This document shows positions 33,292 to 42,831 of a stretch of DNA of 64,000 bases, in pieces (position 1 is the first letter of the stretch; each line of letters opens with the position of its first letter). The notes under the pieces were generated by a model that did no database searches, was not told the origin of the DNA, and saw only the letters and a program-made list of their open reading frames with translations. Made by a program: the position numbers and the translations under genes. The DNA comes from Takakia lepidozioides (Eukaryota > Streptophyta > Takakiopsida > Takakiales > Takakiaceae), in NCBI GenBank assembly GCA_030704615.1, contig CM060732.1, positions 67,933,053 to 67,997,052 of the forward strand, in the 5' to 3' direction.

Positions 33292-33473
33292 CTGCTGTAT
33301 TCTTGGCCTGAAACTCCATGGTCTACATCAACATTAGAGCCATCACCAGATCGTGCTCGACCTTGTATCATGGAAGATAGCTCTGTTTTCATCAAATGGG
33401 GGTTTAACCAACTATCAATCCCAAGGACCTCCTTTTTGCACTTACGTATCAAGTCTGGTGATCTCGGACTTTT
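33292..33473 (-). CDS. OSB-type PDF-motif exon (second half), fused in frame to PPR-DYW 3
   Basis: A 182-bp exon after GTGGTTTTCACAG. It reads 'KSPRSPDLIRKCKKEVLGID' then 'SWLNPHLMKTELSSMIQG' and 'GVSGQEYS', open throughout, ending at CAG/GTATTT in phase 2. The next exon begins G-ATGGCAGG, giving AGG-ATG and continuous reading into PPR-DYW 3. The end 'SGQEYS' parallels 'PAGEYN' at the same point of PPR-DYW 2, so the junction is conserved between paralogues. Confidence 0.7.
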
Positions 33474-33576
33474 CTGTGAAAACCACATGTAGGCAGCTGG
33501 AGATACTGTAGAATCCATGAAACAGCTTCATGACAAGCCCTCCTTCAAAAACTCTCCAAAATAGCAATAAACCCAC

Positions 33577-33656
33577 CTTATCAAAACTTTTGTGCCACCA
33601 ATGTGAAGGATCTGAGAAGAATTCCTGCCAGAGCCATTCAGCGGTCATTGCTTGAC
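33577..33656 (-). CDS. OSB-type PDF-motif exon (first half) of the PPR-DYW 3 locus
   Basis: An 80-bp exon after CCTCGGCCTGCAG. It reads 'EWLWQEFFSDPSHWWHKSFD' to a GTGGGT donor and matches the OSB PDF signature WQ-FF-DP--WW. Phase 1 in, phase 0 out. It joins in frame to 33851-34061 (phase 1) upstream and to 33292-33473 downstream. Confidence 0.7.
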
Positions 33657-33702
33657 CTGCAGGCCGAGGGCAAGAATGTGAGAAGTCGGAAACTTCTGTT
33701 AC

Positions 33703-33773
33703 CTGAGTCTGTATTCCCAGCTCCTAGTTGACCTGGTTCCTGCTGAGGAATGCTACCATAGGTTTCCACCTTT
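33703..33773 (-). other. Possible extra exon in the PPR-DYW 3 locus
   Basis: A 71-bp segment bounded by CTTGTCCACAG and GTAACAG, reading 'KVETYGSIPQQEPGQLGAG' then 'NTDS'. It leaves the correct phase 1 for the next PDF exon but needs phase 2 coming in, whereas exon 1 ends in phase 1. It may be a relic of a lost OSB exon, or my acceptor may be wrong. Confidence 0.3.
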
Positions 33774-33850
33774 CTGTGGACAAGTTGCACCGGCATCACT
33801 CCAAAGCACAAAATTAGAGACCCCAAAAATCCCAAGGAGCTGGTCTATAC

Positions 33851-34061
33851 CTTTCTGCAGATTCCCCAGAGGCTGCGGAGGCAGCAGAGCCATCACTTGC
33901 AAGGGTATCGGCCCTGGCATTGCAAAGCTGGATACCCACTTCCACTCCACAGCCTGGTCAATCAATCTGCTGCATGATGTGAGGCATCCCGCCTGTCCAC
34001 CGCAAGGAGAAGATAGCGCCTTAGGCATGGCCTCCAGCGTGCACAGGAGAAGCGCTGTCAT
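33851..34061 (-). CDS. Candidate first exon (possible organelle transit peptide) of the PPR-DYW 3 locus
   Basis: A 211-bp open exon beginning 'MTALLLCTLEAMPKALSSP' and ending in phase 1 at AAAG/GTATAG. It is homologous to exon 1 of PPR-DYW 1 and 2. Spliced to 33577-33656, 33292-33473 and 31193-33113 it gives 2394 bases, a single open frame of 797 codons plus stop, which is the main support for the fusion model. Confidence 0.5.
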
Positions 34062-34994
34062 ACCTTCTAAGTGCCTATGTGAAGAGAGGATATACCACCA
34101 CCTCATGCTGATTGCCAACATACAGATGGAAGGTCCCCACACCCATCCCCCTCGATGATAAGCCCTAGTAACACATTTTGTAAAGATTACTGTTGTCATT
34201 TGCTTCCTCCATCCTACTGCTATTTGCCGAAATGCAGCATACTCGGAGTAAGAAAAATCATATGATGGATCAACTGATTAGTTAAATACTAGGATTGTAT
34301 TCTTGGTCAGGTAATGTACCAAAGTCTTGGGGAGCTGCAGTCCCTGCTCCATCATGATCATCACCTATTTATTCCTCACTTCTTGCGAAGTGTGACTGGA
34401 AAGGCAAACCAAACTCTTTTGTGACATCAAACACTGATGCTACCAGTATTCGCCTCAGTTGGGTTGCTCCTCTCTGTCATTTGACTTCGATCCTGCTACT
34501 CTGCAGGTTACGAGAGTTACCACCAGAGTTGTGATTGCTGAATACAGGCTTAAGGCATGCAGAGATACTAATAACACCTACTTTATGGTCGAGATTTAGG
34601 CAAATTCTGATCATGGTCGTTGTGCATAGCCTCTTCACTGCCACCACAAACTGGCTCCTGCCTTTGTGCCCTTGAACAAGACGAGTCCAAAGCGAGGGGG
34701 CCGGGGTTACACGGCCGGGAGTGTAACTCCGCTTGGGGTTACACAGAATAGAGTGTAATTCCACTCGATGTAACTCATACTTGGTCTCGAAATTTGACAG
34801 TCCAAATTTGGATACATATAAAATGGACTACACAAGACACAGAATGACACTACCAAGAGTTACCCCATTCTGGGGTTACATGGACATAGGTTACATCAGG
34901 GAGAATCCAACACTTAACTCTGGGATCTGAACTCAATCAGAATCCCAGAAAAAACAATTCAAACTAGGCTTGAGCATCGTAAACTACTTACATA
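34062..34994. other. 5' flank of the PPR-DYW 3 locus with GTTACAC palindromes
   Basis: No gene seen. Between 34704 and 34885 the words GGGTTACAC and GTGTAACTCC / GTGTAATTCC alternate in inverted orientation (at about 34705, 34720, 34735, 34751 and 34764, with a further GGGGTTACA near 34873), forming a cluster of small palindromes. The cause is unknown; it could be a protein-binding cluster or a small transposon end. Confidence 0.4.
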
Positions 34995-35441
34995 TGTCGT
35001 GCACCTAAGCATCGTGCCACAATCCTACAAAACTACGCCACATGCAATGATAAAGAAAGTGGAATGAGAGAAATAGAATGCAATGGAAACTCTTAGCATG
35101 AAACCACATCATAGTAACGAGCACACATAAACCCTTCCAGATAAAATCATACTAGATCACTTTATACAATGACACCTTTGCTAAATAAATTCACCATATG
35201 ACACTCGCACACATTCCTACTCAAGAACTAGAGTTATGGAGGTGTAAGAGGTCTTGGAAGGCTCACCTAAAAGAAGCCTTCCCAAGGAGGAAAACCCTAT
35301 TACACATTCCAAGTGAGGTTCGTCATCTCACTTGCATGGAACCAGTGAAGTTTCGATACCATCACATACAAATATAAATATATAATGTTTTAATTAGCTA
35401 GAAATAACTATCTTTAACTAACCATGACTAAAACCACGACA
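34995..35441 (-). mobile_element. Solo LTR (447 bp) with target-site duplication
   Basis: Begins TGTCGTGCACCTAAGCATCG and ends ACCACGACA when read on the plus strand (TG...CA). It is flanked on both sides by CATA. It is homologous over its length, in opposite orientation, to the LTR at 60022-60473 (shared GGTTTTA-TCATGGTTA, CTCACTTGG and GCTTAGGTGCACGACA) and more distantly to 37060-37498. No internal retroelement sequence adjoins it, so it is a solo LTR left by recombination. Confidence 0.75.
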
Positions 35442-37059
35442 CATACAATCTCTACCATTGTATCTCTTTGAGAAAGTTTACATTTCTTTGCAACATTAGT
35501 CACGGCTACAATTCAAGACAATTCATTACAAAACAAGACATCTGAGAAGAACCCGAAATAAATAGAAAATGAGTTCCGAAAATGTTGAACCAAACCAGAA
35601 TTTATAGGCGGAAAGTGTTGTATAGTTCTAATACAATCCGTTACATGAATACAGACAAAGTGGTTGAATTGTGGAAAATATGCCAGATTATTTGACTCTC
35701 CACAATGCTGCACATGGGCTTACCTCACAGGAACCTTAAGCTCATTCGAAAGAGCCGAGATGTAAGGATTCAGTTTCCAATGCTTATTTTGCAACATTTC
35801 AAAAATAATGTCCTAGAAGTGATGGATGTTGACGACTCAATTAGATAAAACCAAGACATGCAGGCTTCCAATCTCTTCATACAGCTGCTTGGCCTAGGGA
35901 GGAACATATCCACATAATCAATGACCTTATTGATTTAGCTCGAAGCCTCTTCCACCTGAGGGCGGGCTTCCAGCCTCCCGCAACCTGGTCATGCAGATCA
36001 AGTGGTACATCTATGTGAGGGTGTGCTGCAAAGACTATTGTATAGACAGATCCCACTTAACCTATATATACAATCTTCCTCCCCCGTTATACTTATTGCA
36101 AGTTTGAGAGGTCAACGCCCATAGCTGTCCAAGACATCATACGTTCCCACGTATTTATCCTCACGACTAATGCGACTTAAACATATTTAGGAAGTAGTGG
36201 TGTGCTCAACGTCATGCATTGTGGTCTACAAACTGAAGGTCTACGTCTTTCGAGCAAAGTGTGTGCTCCATCTGTGAGGGTATATGTAGATGAGAGGTTG
36301 TTCTCTTCCTCCAGAGAAACTAATCGTAAGATAACACGACCAGGGCTCCTAGGCTTTGGGAGGCAACGCAGTCATCTTTGACAATAGTAGGGGGAGCCAT
36401 TCTATCAAGATGTGTTGGACCTTCCTTTAGACCTTTGTAAGCATGATCAGATGGGCCTGCCCCAACCATTAAAGATCCTTCATAAGCTTAAATGGGTGAA
36501 ATAAATCTCTAAAGCTTGTTTGATTTCTATTGCTAGCAAAGCAACTGGTAGCATCCATCAGAGAAAGGGAGAGGGTGGCATCAGTTCTCTTACATGTGGT
36601 GAAGCAACCTCGAGGTGATGGAATTCAACTCGATCAGAAACTTTGAATACATGTGTGCTTTCCCCCGACCAGACTGCAAACAAAATGATCGTTGCGGCCA
36701 CGGAGCAACCTCACTAAAATGGTGCAGGAGAGAAACAACCCCCTTGATGTGTTTGAGTCCGCATGCCCCGACCACGTTTGGCACATAGAACGCACAAGTG
36801 CAAGGTCTCGTGTGAAATGTACAGCGATTAGGGCAACAAATTTCGAGAAGTGCACTTCATCTATATCCAGAGGTGGTGCCCGGACTCCTGCTCCGACTTT
36901 CACGGGTTTGATGCGTCCATACGGTCAACCAGAAGCCAAGAACCACAAGTTCTGGTTCTGCACAGATGATTGTGGCAGATGTGTGCATAGAACTGTGCGT
37001 CCTTCCGTGGTGATGAAGCCAGCTCCTCCAACCGTTTGGCCCGTCAAGGTGGGAACACA
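35442..37059. other. Gene-poor stretch before the methyltransferase retroelement
   Basis: A mostly AT-rich region with no recognisable gene. An open frame at 36692-37120 includes 'HKFWFCTDDCGRCVHRT', a Cys-rich stretch just before the LTR; it has no partner motifs and may be the end of an older mobile element. Confidence 0.35.
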
Positions 37060-37498
37060 TGTCAAGTTAAATAAGCACAGTGTGAAAACAGCTAGAATAA
37101 AACTAGTTATTTGTATTTAACACTTGGATTTAGGTCAAGTGTTAAATCAGGTGTCAAGTTTAGTTTGACACCTGGTCCGTCTTATCTTCACGAGAGCGGC
37201 AGTCGCGCGGCTCATCTCTCTCGAGTTAAGCCTGCGCGACCGAGCTCTTGCATGCGTTTAGATCTGAGTGTACTCATGATGGGAGTGTAGGTTGTTGTGG
37301 GGTGGAGTCCCCATAGCTTGGGGTGCCCCTGGCTCGACTACTATTTCAAAGAGTGATGGTTTTGGTTTTCATGCTTTGCATCGTGTGTGTCCTTAGCTTT
37401 CTTATCACTCGAGAGAGATGAGCTGTCTAGTTTTCTAGTACTAAGCTACATATGATGTTTTCTGTTTTTAAGCACTATTATAATATAGCTTGGTCACA
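37060..37498 (+). mobile_element. Putative 5' LTR of the methyltransferase-bearing retroelement
   Basis: A TG...CA segment of 439 bp (TGTCAAGTTAAATAAG ... TAGCTTGGTCACA), similar in length and layout to the LTRs at 34995-35441 and 60022-60473: shared TCAAGT/GGTGTCAA blocks, GGTGCCC-TGGCT-GACT, a TCTAG..TACTAAGCT..ATATG block and a GCTTGGTCACA end. The bases that follow start with TGG (TGGAGCGTGCAG), as a primer-binding site should, but I cannot name the tRNA. No matching second LTR was found near the truncated end. Confidence 0.45.
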
Positions 37499-37988
37499 TG
37501 GAGCGTGCAGTCAGACTGGCTATGTGTGCCGAGTGGAGCAGTACAAGAAGGCGGAAACCATTTGAAGTGTTGCTGCAACAGTTCAAAGCCAACAATAATC
37601 AGCCTTGGAGACAAGGAGGCTGCTCAGTTTATGAGGGCACTCGTGCTGCAGCGCGAGAAAGACCATTGGTCGGAATCCCCCGTTTGGGCTGGCTGGGCTT
37701 GATTTATATTGGCGACTTGGAGGCGCTCCAGAGTTTCGTTGGCAGTGGGTGCTGAGCCGTTCAGGCTATTCGTGTGTGGCTTGAACCTCACCAGCCTGCC
37801 TAGCACATGTGTGAGGGGGCTTGTTACACCACTGCCTGTATATACTAGGATTCTTGCAGGGCCTGGCTTGTACACGTTCATGATTTCAAACTCGTCCCAT
37901 GGTGGTGTAAGTGGATCTCTCAGCCTTTGCGAAGGTAGACTGCGCTGCATGGTTGGTCGCTGATACAAATTTGGCTTCAGACTGCTGC

Positions 37989-38037
37989 TTCCGTTGGGAT
38001 TGAGGCTCCTAGACTCTAACCAGAGGAGCCTCAACGG
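37989..38037. other. Hairpin GAGGCTCCT / AGGAGCCTC
   Basis: A perfect 9-bp inverted repeat with a 13-base loop, extended by CCGTT / AACGG after a small bulge. It lies in the leader of the retroelement between the LTR and the captured desaturase fragment. Function unknown; it could be an RNA structure in the element's leader. Confidence 0.45.
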
Positions 38038-38303
38038 GAAACGGATCAGGAAAGTGCAAAGGTAGTAGAGTCGTCGTTTTAACTTCCTGGGGTTGTGCAT
38101 GTCCCTTGTGGAGACGCTGGCAGAATTGAAACTTAACACACAAGCTAGGTTCAAGCGGGTACGTGCCTGTGAGCAGTGCTGCGGGGCCCTTATGCCGAGT
38201 TATTCACGCTGGTGGTGTTCCTACTAGTAGGGAGTTATTCTAGCTAACTTCGAGCTATAATGCCTCAGTCTCGTCATGCTCATTATGTCTATCATAGTGC
38301 ACC

Positions 38304-38594
38304 ATGGCCTTACGTTGTCACAGGAAGACAAATCTAGCTGTGAACCCTGGACCTCGCAAAGTTCTCACACCCTACCAGGAGTGGAACAAAGAAAGTGCTC
38401 GAGAGATCCCCATTGAGAAATTGAAGGTTATCGGTTCCCTGGACAACTGGGCGCAAGAGAATTTGCTACCCCTTTTGAAGCCCGTAGACAAGTGCTGGCA
38501 ACCCCAGGACTTCCTTCCTGAAGCTTCATCGGAAAGTTTCTTTGATGAGGTAACGGAGCTCCGAGCCCGGGCCAGGGAACTGCCTGATGACTAT
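38304..38594 (+). pseudogene. Captured fragment of plastid acyl-ACP (stearoyl-ACP) desaturase
   Basis: The frame reads 'LKVIGSLDNWAQENLLPLLK', 'PVDKCWQPQDFLPEASSESF' and 'DEVTELRARARELPDDY', a clear match to the N-terminal third of plant acyl-ACP desaturases (KCWQPQDFLP and the following ELR-RA-E-PDDY), which insert the first double bond into plastid fatty acids. Homology stops right after PDDY; the two diiron motifs (EENRH, DEKRHE) are missing and a stop follows at 38649. No introns lie inside, so it looks like an mRNA-derived capture within the leader of the retroelement. It cannot encode an active enzyme. Confidence 0.8.
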
Positions 38595-39649
38595 GTGATG
38601 TGGCGTTACAGAGAGGCCAGATACTGGGCCCACTTTGGTACCCTTGGGTAATTGATAAGGTGATAGGAGCTGACCTTCTTGCCCATCAGGTCTTGTAGCA
38701 GGGAAGAAGGGCTGAAGGAACTCGTCATGCTCTAATTGGCCAATGCTCCAAGTGTGTGGAAATCAGACCAGTTGCAGATCACACAGATTACTCAACTGCA
38801 CGATTTTTGGAGGAACAAATGACCTACAGATACGGCACACAAAAGGTCACATCAACAGATCAAGGCTGAGAGTGGATTAAGTGTGAGTTTCGGAGATATA
38901 TGAGCGATTCAGGAGGAAACAAGAGCAGTCGGCCCCATACTGGTCACAGAGCAACGGACGGATTGGATGCGTGATCAATCATTGAAGTCAAGCATCAAAG
39001 TAATCAGTGGAAGAAAGGGTGGAGAGTGTAACAGAGACCTCAAGACATGGTCTGGCAAGTCGAGTTGAAGTGCAGGCTGCCGGTAATCTCCCTCCATGCG
39101 AGCTGGAACTTACGGGAAACGACCTGAGAGTCAGCAATGATAAGTATGTGGGACGGACACCTGAACAAATGCAGCTGAGGGATGACGAAGCGGCAATGCG
39201 GTCCATCATGGAGGAGAAGCCGATCGGAGTTCAACAAATCGAGCTGCTCCGTGGTAATGGCGAGGCGACCCCAAAACAACAGAGAACTACATGAACATGT
39301 TCGGAACCTGTAGATAACCTGGGAACAGTTTTTAATGGTGAGAACGTTTTGGTGTTAAAATTTATTATTTTTTAAAATATATTAAAAAAACCTTTTTTTA
39401 ATCTAATTCAAATGATTTAGAGCTTGGTTGGTCATATCTTTGTCAAATGAACTCCGTTTGACTCAGTTTTTGGGGAGATAGCTGCAGAAAGGGGAAATCT
39501 ACCTACCTAGACCTGGTTTTTGTTTTTGGGAATCTGCTAAAAATCTATGGGATTTTTAGAGTGTGAGTGTGCCATGAAAGATCCACAATCCTGTTTCTAG
39601 AACCTGTTCTGGTCTACATGAGAGATAAATCTAGGGATGTACTCCTTGT

Positions 39650-40399
39650 ATGGCTGGGGGAAATGAGGACGTGATTGAAGGGCAGGTCTCTTCTCTTAGC
39701 CTGTGCACCAAAGAGGACAAGATTTATGTTTCCCAAGGAACTCAGACTGATTTGAGTGGAGAACAGTTGGACGAGTTGATTGCATACTGGGAGTCAGGCA
39801 TTAGCAGTGGACAACAAACTGTTGTAGTTGGCGTTGAGGGCCTCAATATCGCCTTGGACAGTCAGAACTCTGTTGGAGCCAGCAGTTCTGCAGTTGTAGG
39901 TGAAATACCAAAGTGGGTGAAAGCTAGGCTTGGAACACAGCCAAAGACAGCCCCGGGGACCAAGGTGTTCAGCCACAAGGCCGTGGTGTATTGGAGTAGA
40001 GGAGCAGGAGCTGCACAAGTTTGTGCAATTAGACAGTGTTGCAGCCGGACACGCTCTGCACAAGGCAACCACGAGCGGGGGTTCATTAGCAATGACATGT
40101 TTGTTGTGCGTGAAGGAGATGCAGTCATTCGCAATGAGGACACCCGCAACCGTCTCAAAGCTTTCGAGTTGAGAGACTATCAGACCCTACCTTTGTTTTC
40201 TTTAGTGTTCAGTGAGCGGGAGATAGCAGAGTGTTGCTTTGTCTCTACCTGGCAGAAAGAGGAGGAGGGTTGGTTAGAGCGAGCTACTGTAGCTTGGGAC
40301 AAGGTTAGTGGCAGGTTTCTGGACATAGATATACCTCCTACACCTTACCATCAAGTAGAGCGAGGCACTTTGAGAGAAGTCTGGAAGTTGATAGCATAG
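39650..40399 (+). CDS. Unknown ORF upstream of gag in the methyltransferase retroelement
   Basis: Uninterrupted 249-codon frame between the desaturase fragment and gag. It starts 'MAGGNEDVIEG' and contains 'IYVSQGTQTDLSGEQLDELI' near residue 25 and an acidic, Trp-containing C-terminus ('CCFVSTWQKEEEGWLERATV', 'WDKVSGRFLDIDIPPTPYHQ'). No signal peptide or membrane span. I do not recognise a family. Being intact while gag and pro are broken, it may be an element-specific accessory or gag-related ORF, or part of a host capture. Confidence 0.5.
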   Translation: MAGGNEDVIEGQVSSLSLCTKEDKIYVSQGTQTDLSGEQLDELIAYWESGISSGQQTVVVGVEGLNIALDSQNSVGASSSAVVGEIPKWVKARLGTQPKTAPGTKVFSHKAVVYWSRGAGAAQVCAIRQCCSRTRSAQGNHERGFISNDMFVVREGDAVIRNEDTRNRLKAFELRDYQTLPLFSLVFSEREIAECCFVSTWQKEEEGWLERATVAWDKVSGRFLDIDIPPTPYHQVERGTLREVWKLIA

Positions 40400-40918
40400 A
40401 TCAAGATTAGATCTTGCTTGGGCGGGCTTCTATTCTTCCCCTCCATCTCTGTACTATTTTCATTACCTTGTACTTGTAGTTGCCAAAGCCTCTCTTGGTG
40501 GAGGCCAGTCAGTCCGGGGTTTTGGGCTGGGATATTCTGCAGGATCAGCGTTGCTGCTGGATTTTGGTGTGGGGGTGTTGATGTTTTGATTTCTTGTGTT
40601 TGGATCCCCCCCAACACCTGCATGCTTGACTGTGCGCCATGTTGGTTTTGTGTGGGTGCTTGCTTTCATAGGGATTAGGCCGGATTTGATCACCGGTCAA
40701 TCCTAGAGTATGCTGTCGGTGGTGAGGCTGGAGTGATGACAAGCAAGACCACCAGTGTTTCTTCTATGGTGAGGCTGGGTTGATGACCAGCCAACCATAG
40801 GAGTTCTTGCGGTGGATGCAGGTGCAGGTGCCCTGAGCCATTGGGATATGACCCTTAAACTGCAACAGGTGCCCACCCATGTCACTATTAGATTAGTACT
40901 AGAGCCTTATGGTGTTAC
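40400..40918 (+). other. Spacer between the unknown ORF and gag
   Basis: Non-coding spacer. At about 40719-40802 the phrase GGTGAGGCTGG-TGATGAC-AGC is repeated twice about 50 bases apart, ending ACCACCAGTG in one copy and CAACCATAGG in the other. Nothing else is recognised. Confidence 0.4.
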
Positions 40919-42831
40919 GTGGAGGAGGTGCACATTGTGAGTGTCATTACGGAGTTACCCAAGGGTTTTGAGGGGAGTACGGCTACAGGCAGTAACAGTG
41001 AGAGTGGGTTCACAAGACGAGGTATTCGGTTCAGACCACCTTCACCGCCACCCTCAATTACTGTAGAGTCAGACACAGACTCGGAGGCTTCATCAACAGG
41101 TGTGCACTTTCATTCACCATTGTTGTGGGACGACATGGAGGAGATGTATGGAGCTACCAAGGGGCCTCGTAGGTACTCTGGAGCTGTGGGCATAATCGAG
41201 TTGGATGACTTTATCCAGGAGTTCGACAGCTGGCGTGATTTGCAGCAGATGCGCAATCCACAGCTATTCACCCATTCATGGCGTGGAAGGGACTGTTCCA
41301 GCATTTGGAAGGCCCGCCTATGGACGATTACCACGAGTTCAGGCAAGGACATGAAGTAGAGATTGAGGAGTGGAGGATGTATTGGTCACCTGACTACGTC
41401 TCCATTACCCGAGGCACAACGCGACCAGTAGCTGCATCAGTACCAATAGCTCACACTGCCAGCACTAGTAGTGGAGCAAGTAGTGCTGGTACTTCTGTAT
41501 GTGGTACCAGTTCAAAAGGTGCTACTACTCCTCCTGCCATGACTACAACACATGTGCCTAGATTCAACCCGGTGGTGGAGTTCTTCCAGGAGTTGCGGAG
41601 GAACTACCAAGGTGTACGGACAGAGAAGCTGCGAAGTTTGCAAGACTTCCAGCGCAAACCCAGTGAGAGCCTGCGAGAGGCGTACACTCGTATAAGGCGC
41701 TTGATAAGTGTGACCCAAGGGGTTACTGAAGCTCAGGCAATCCAATTTTGGTATGGAATTCTGGACAAGGAGCTCAAGAGAAGGGTGCGAAATGCAACCT
41801 TGTTACAAGCAGCCCAACCCACATTAGCAGATGTGTTTCTGCTGGCTGAGCGGATTGAGCTCAACATGGTGGAGGAGCGAGTTGTCACCATTGGATTTGG
41901 CAAGGACATGCCTGCACGAGGCGCAGCTGCCAGCCCACAGGCACAAGGTACTGCCCAGCAGCGTGGTCAGGGGGGCAAGGTTTCCCAACCCAAGTTCCAT
42001 GGAGCTTACAGAGGACCTCAGGTGCAGAGGCCCGTGGCGTCTTTTGCAGGCCAACAACAACCAGGGGTGATATGTTGGACATGTGGAGGACCCCATGTCA
42101 AGAGAGATTTCCCAGAGAATGGCAAAAGACCGGCACAAGCACAGCCTGCACAGTTGCAGTGTGGGCATTGTGGCAAGTATGGGCATAGAGATGCCCAGTG
42201 TTATGACTTGCATCCTGAGTTGCGCCCTGGCCAGTTCCAAGGGAACAATGGAGGTGGACCAGCCCAGAGAGGACGAGGTGGTCGGGCACGAGGTGCAGGC
42301 CAAGGGCAAGCTCAACATGGCCAAGGGCACGGAGGTCAGGGTGTTGATCAAGGCATGGCCAACCGGCTTCAGCAGCTAGAGCAGAGGCTCGCTGCCATGG
42401 CTATAGCTCAGGCGGTACCGGCTCCCAGGCGGGATGGTCCACCTCCTGTTCCTGAGGGAGGAGATATGGGAGGCATGGGATTCATGTGCGGAGCAGCACT
42501 ACCACTAGAGCAGGTGGAGTCTGCTGCAGTCGTGACTCGAGGAGCAGCACGAGTTCCTGAGCCACGAGGTGCAGAGGTGGAGTTGGATCCACAACGTGGG
42601 GAGGCAAGCCGTCAAGCAAGGCTGCCTCAGTCATTCACCTTGGCGGAGACAGTGTCAACGCCATCCATGGCACCTAGTTCTCGCCCGACTGTTACCGAGG
42701 CGGAGGTTTCTATGTCATTGGGGAGAGCTACACGTGCAGCACTGACACCTGCTACCAAGGCTAGTGCAGCCGGTGTGTTATTGGGGCAGCCACCTCTGTG
42801 TGTCAAGCCCCACTGTTCTCGGCAACCATGA
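40919..42831 (+). pseudogene. gag of the methyltransferase retroelement (one frameshift)
   Basis: Structural capsid/nucleocapsid polyprotein. The N-terminal part lies in the frame of 40919-41359 ('IIELDDFIQEFDSWRDLQQM') and continues after a frame change near 41260 in the frame of 41278-42831. Seen there: the capsid-like segment 'FFQELRRNYQGVRTEKLRSL' with 'SLREAYTRIRRLISVTQGV', then two zinc knuckles, 'CWTCGGPHVKRDF' (last Cys changed to Phe) and an intact 'CGHCGKYGHRDAQC', and a Gly/Gln/Arg-rich linker. The frameshift and the lost Cys indicate decay. Confidence 0.75.

Noticed and set aside
37624-38154. Minus-strand 176-codon frame containing 'PARILVYTGSGVTSPLTHVLG'
   Set aside because: Looks somewhat protein-like and could be a second captured host fragment, but no family is recognised and part of it overlaps a hairpin; not supported well enough to list as a gene.
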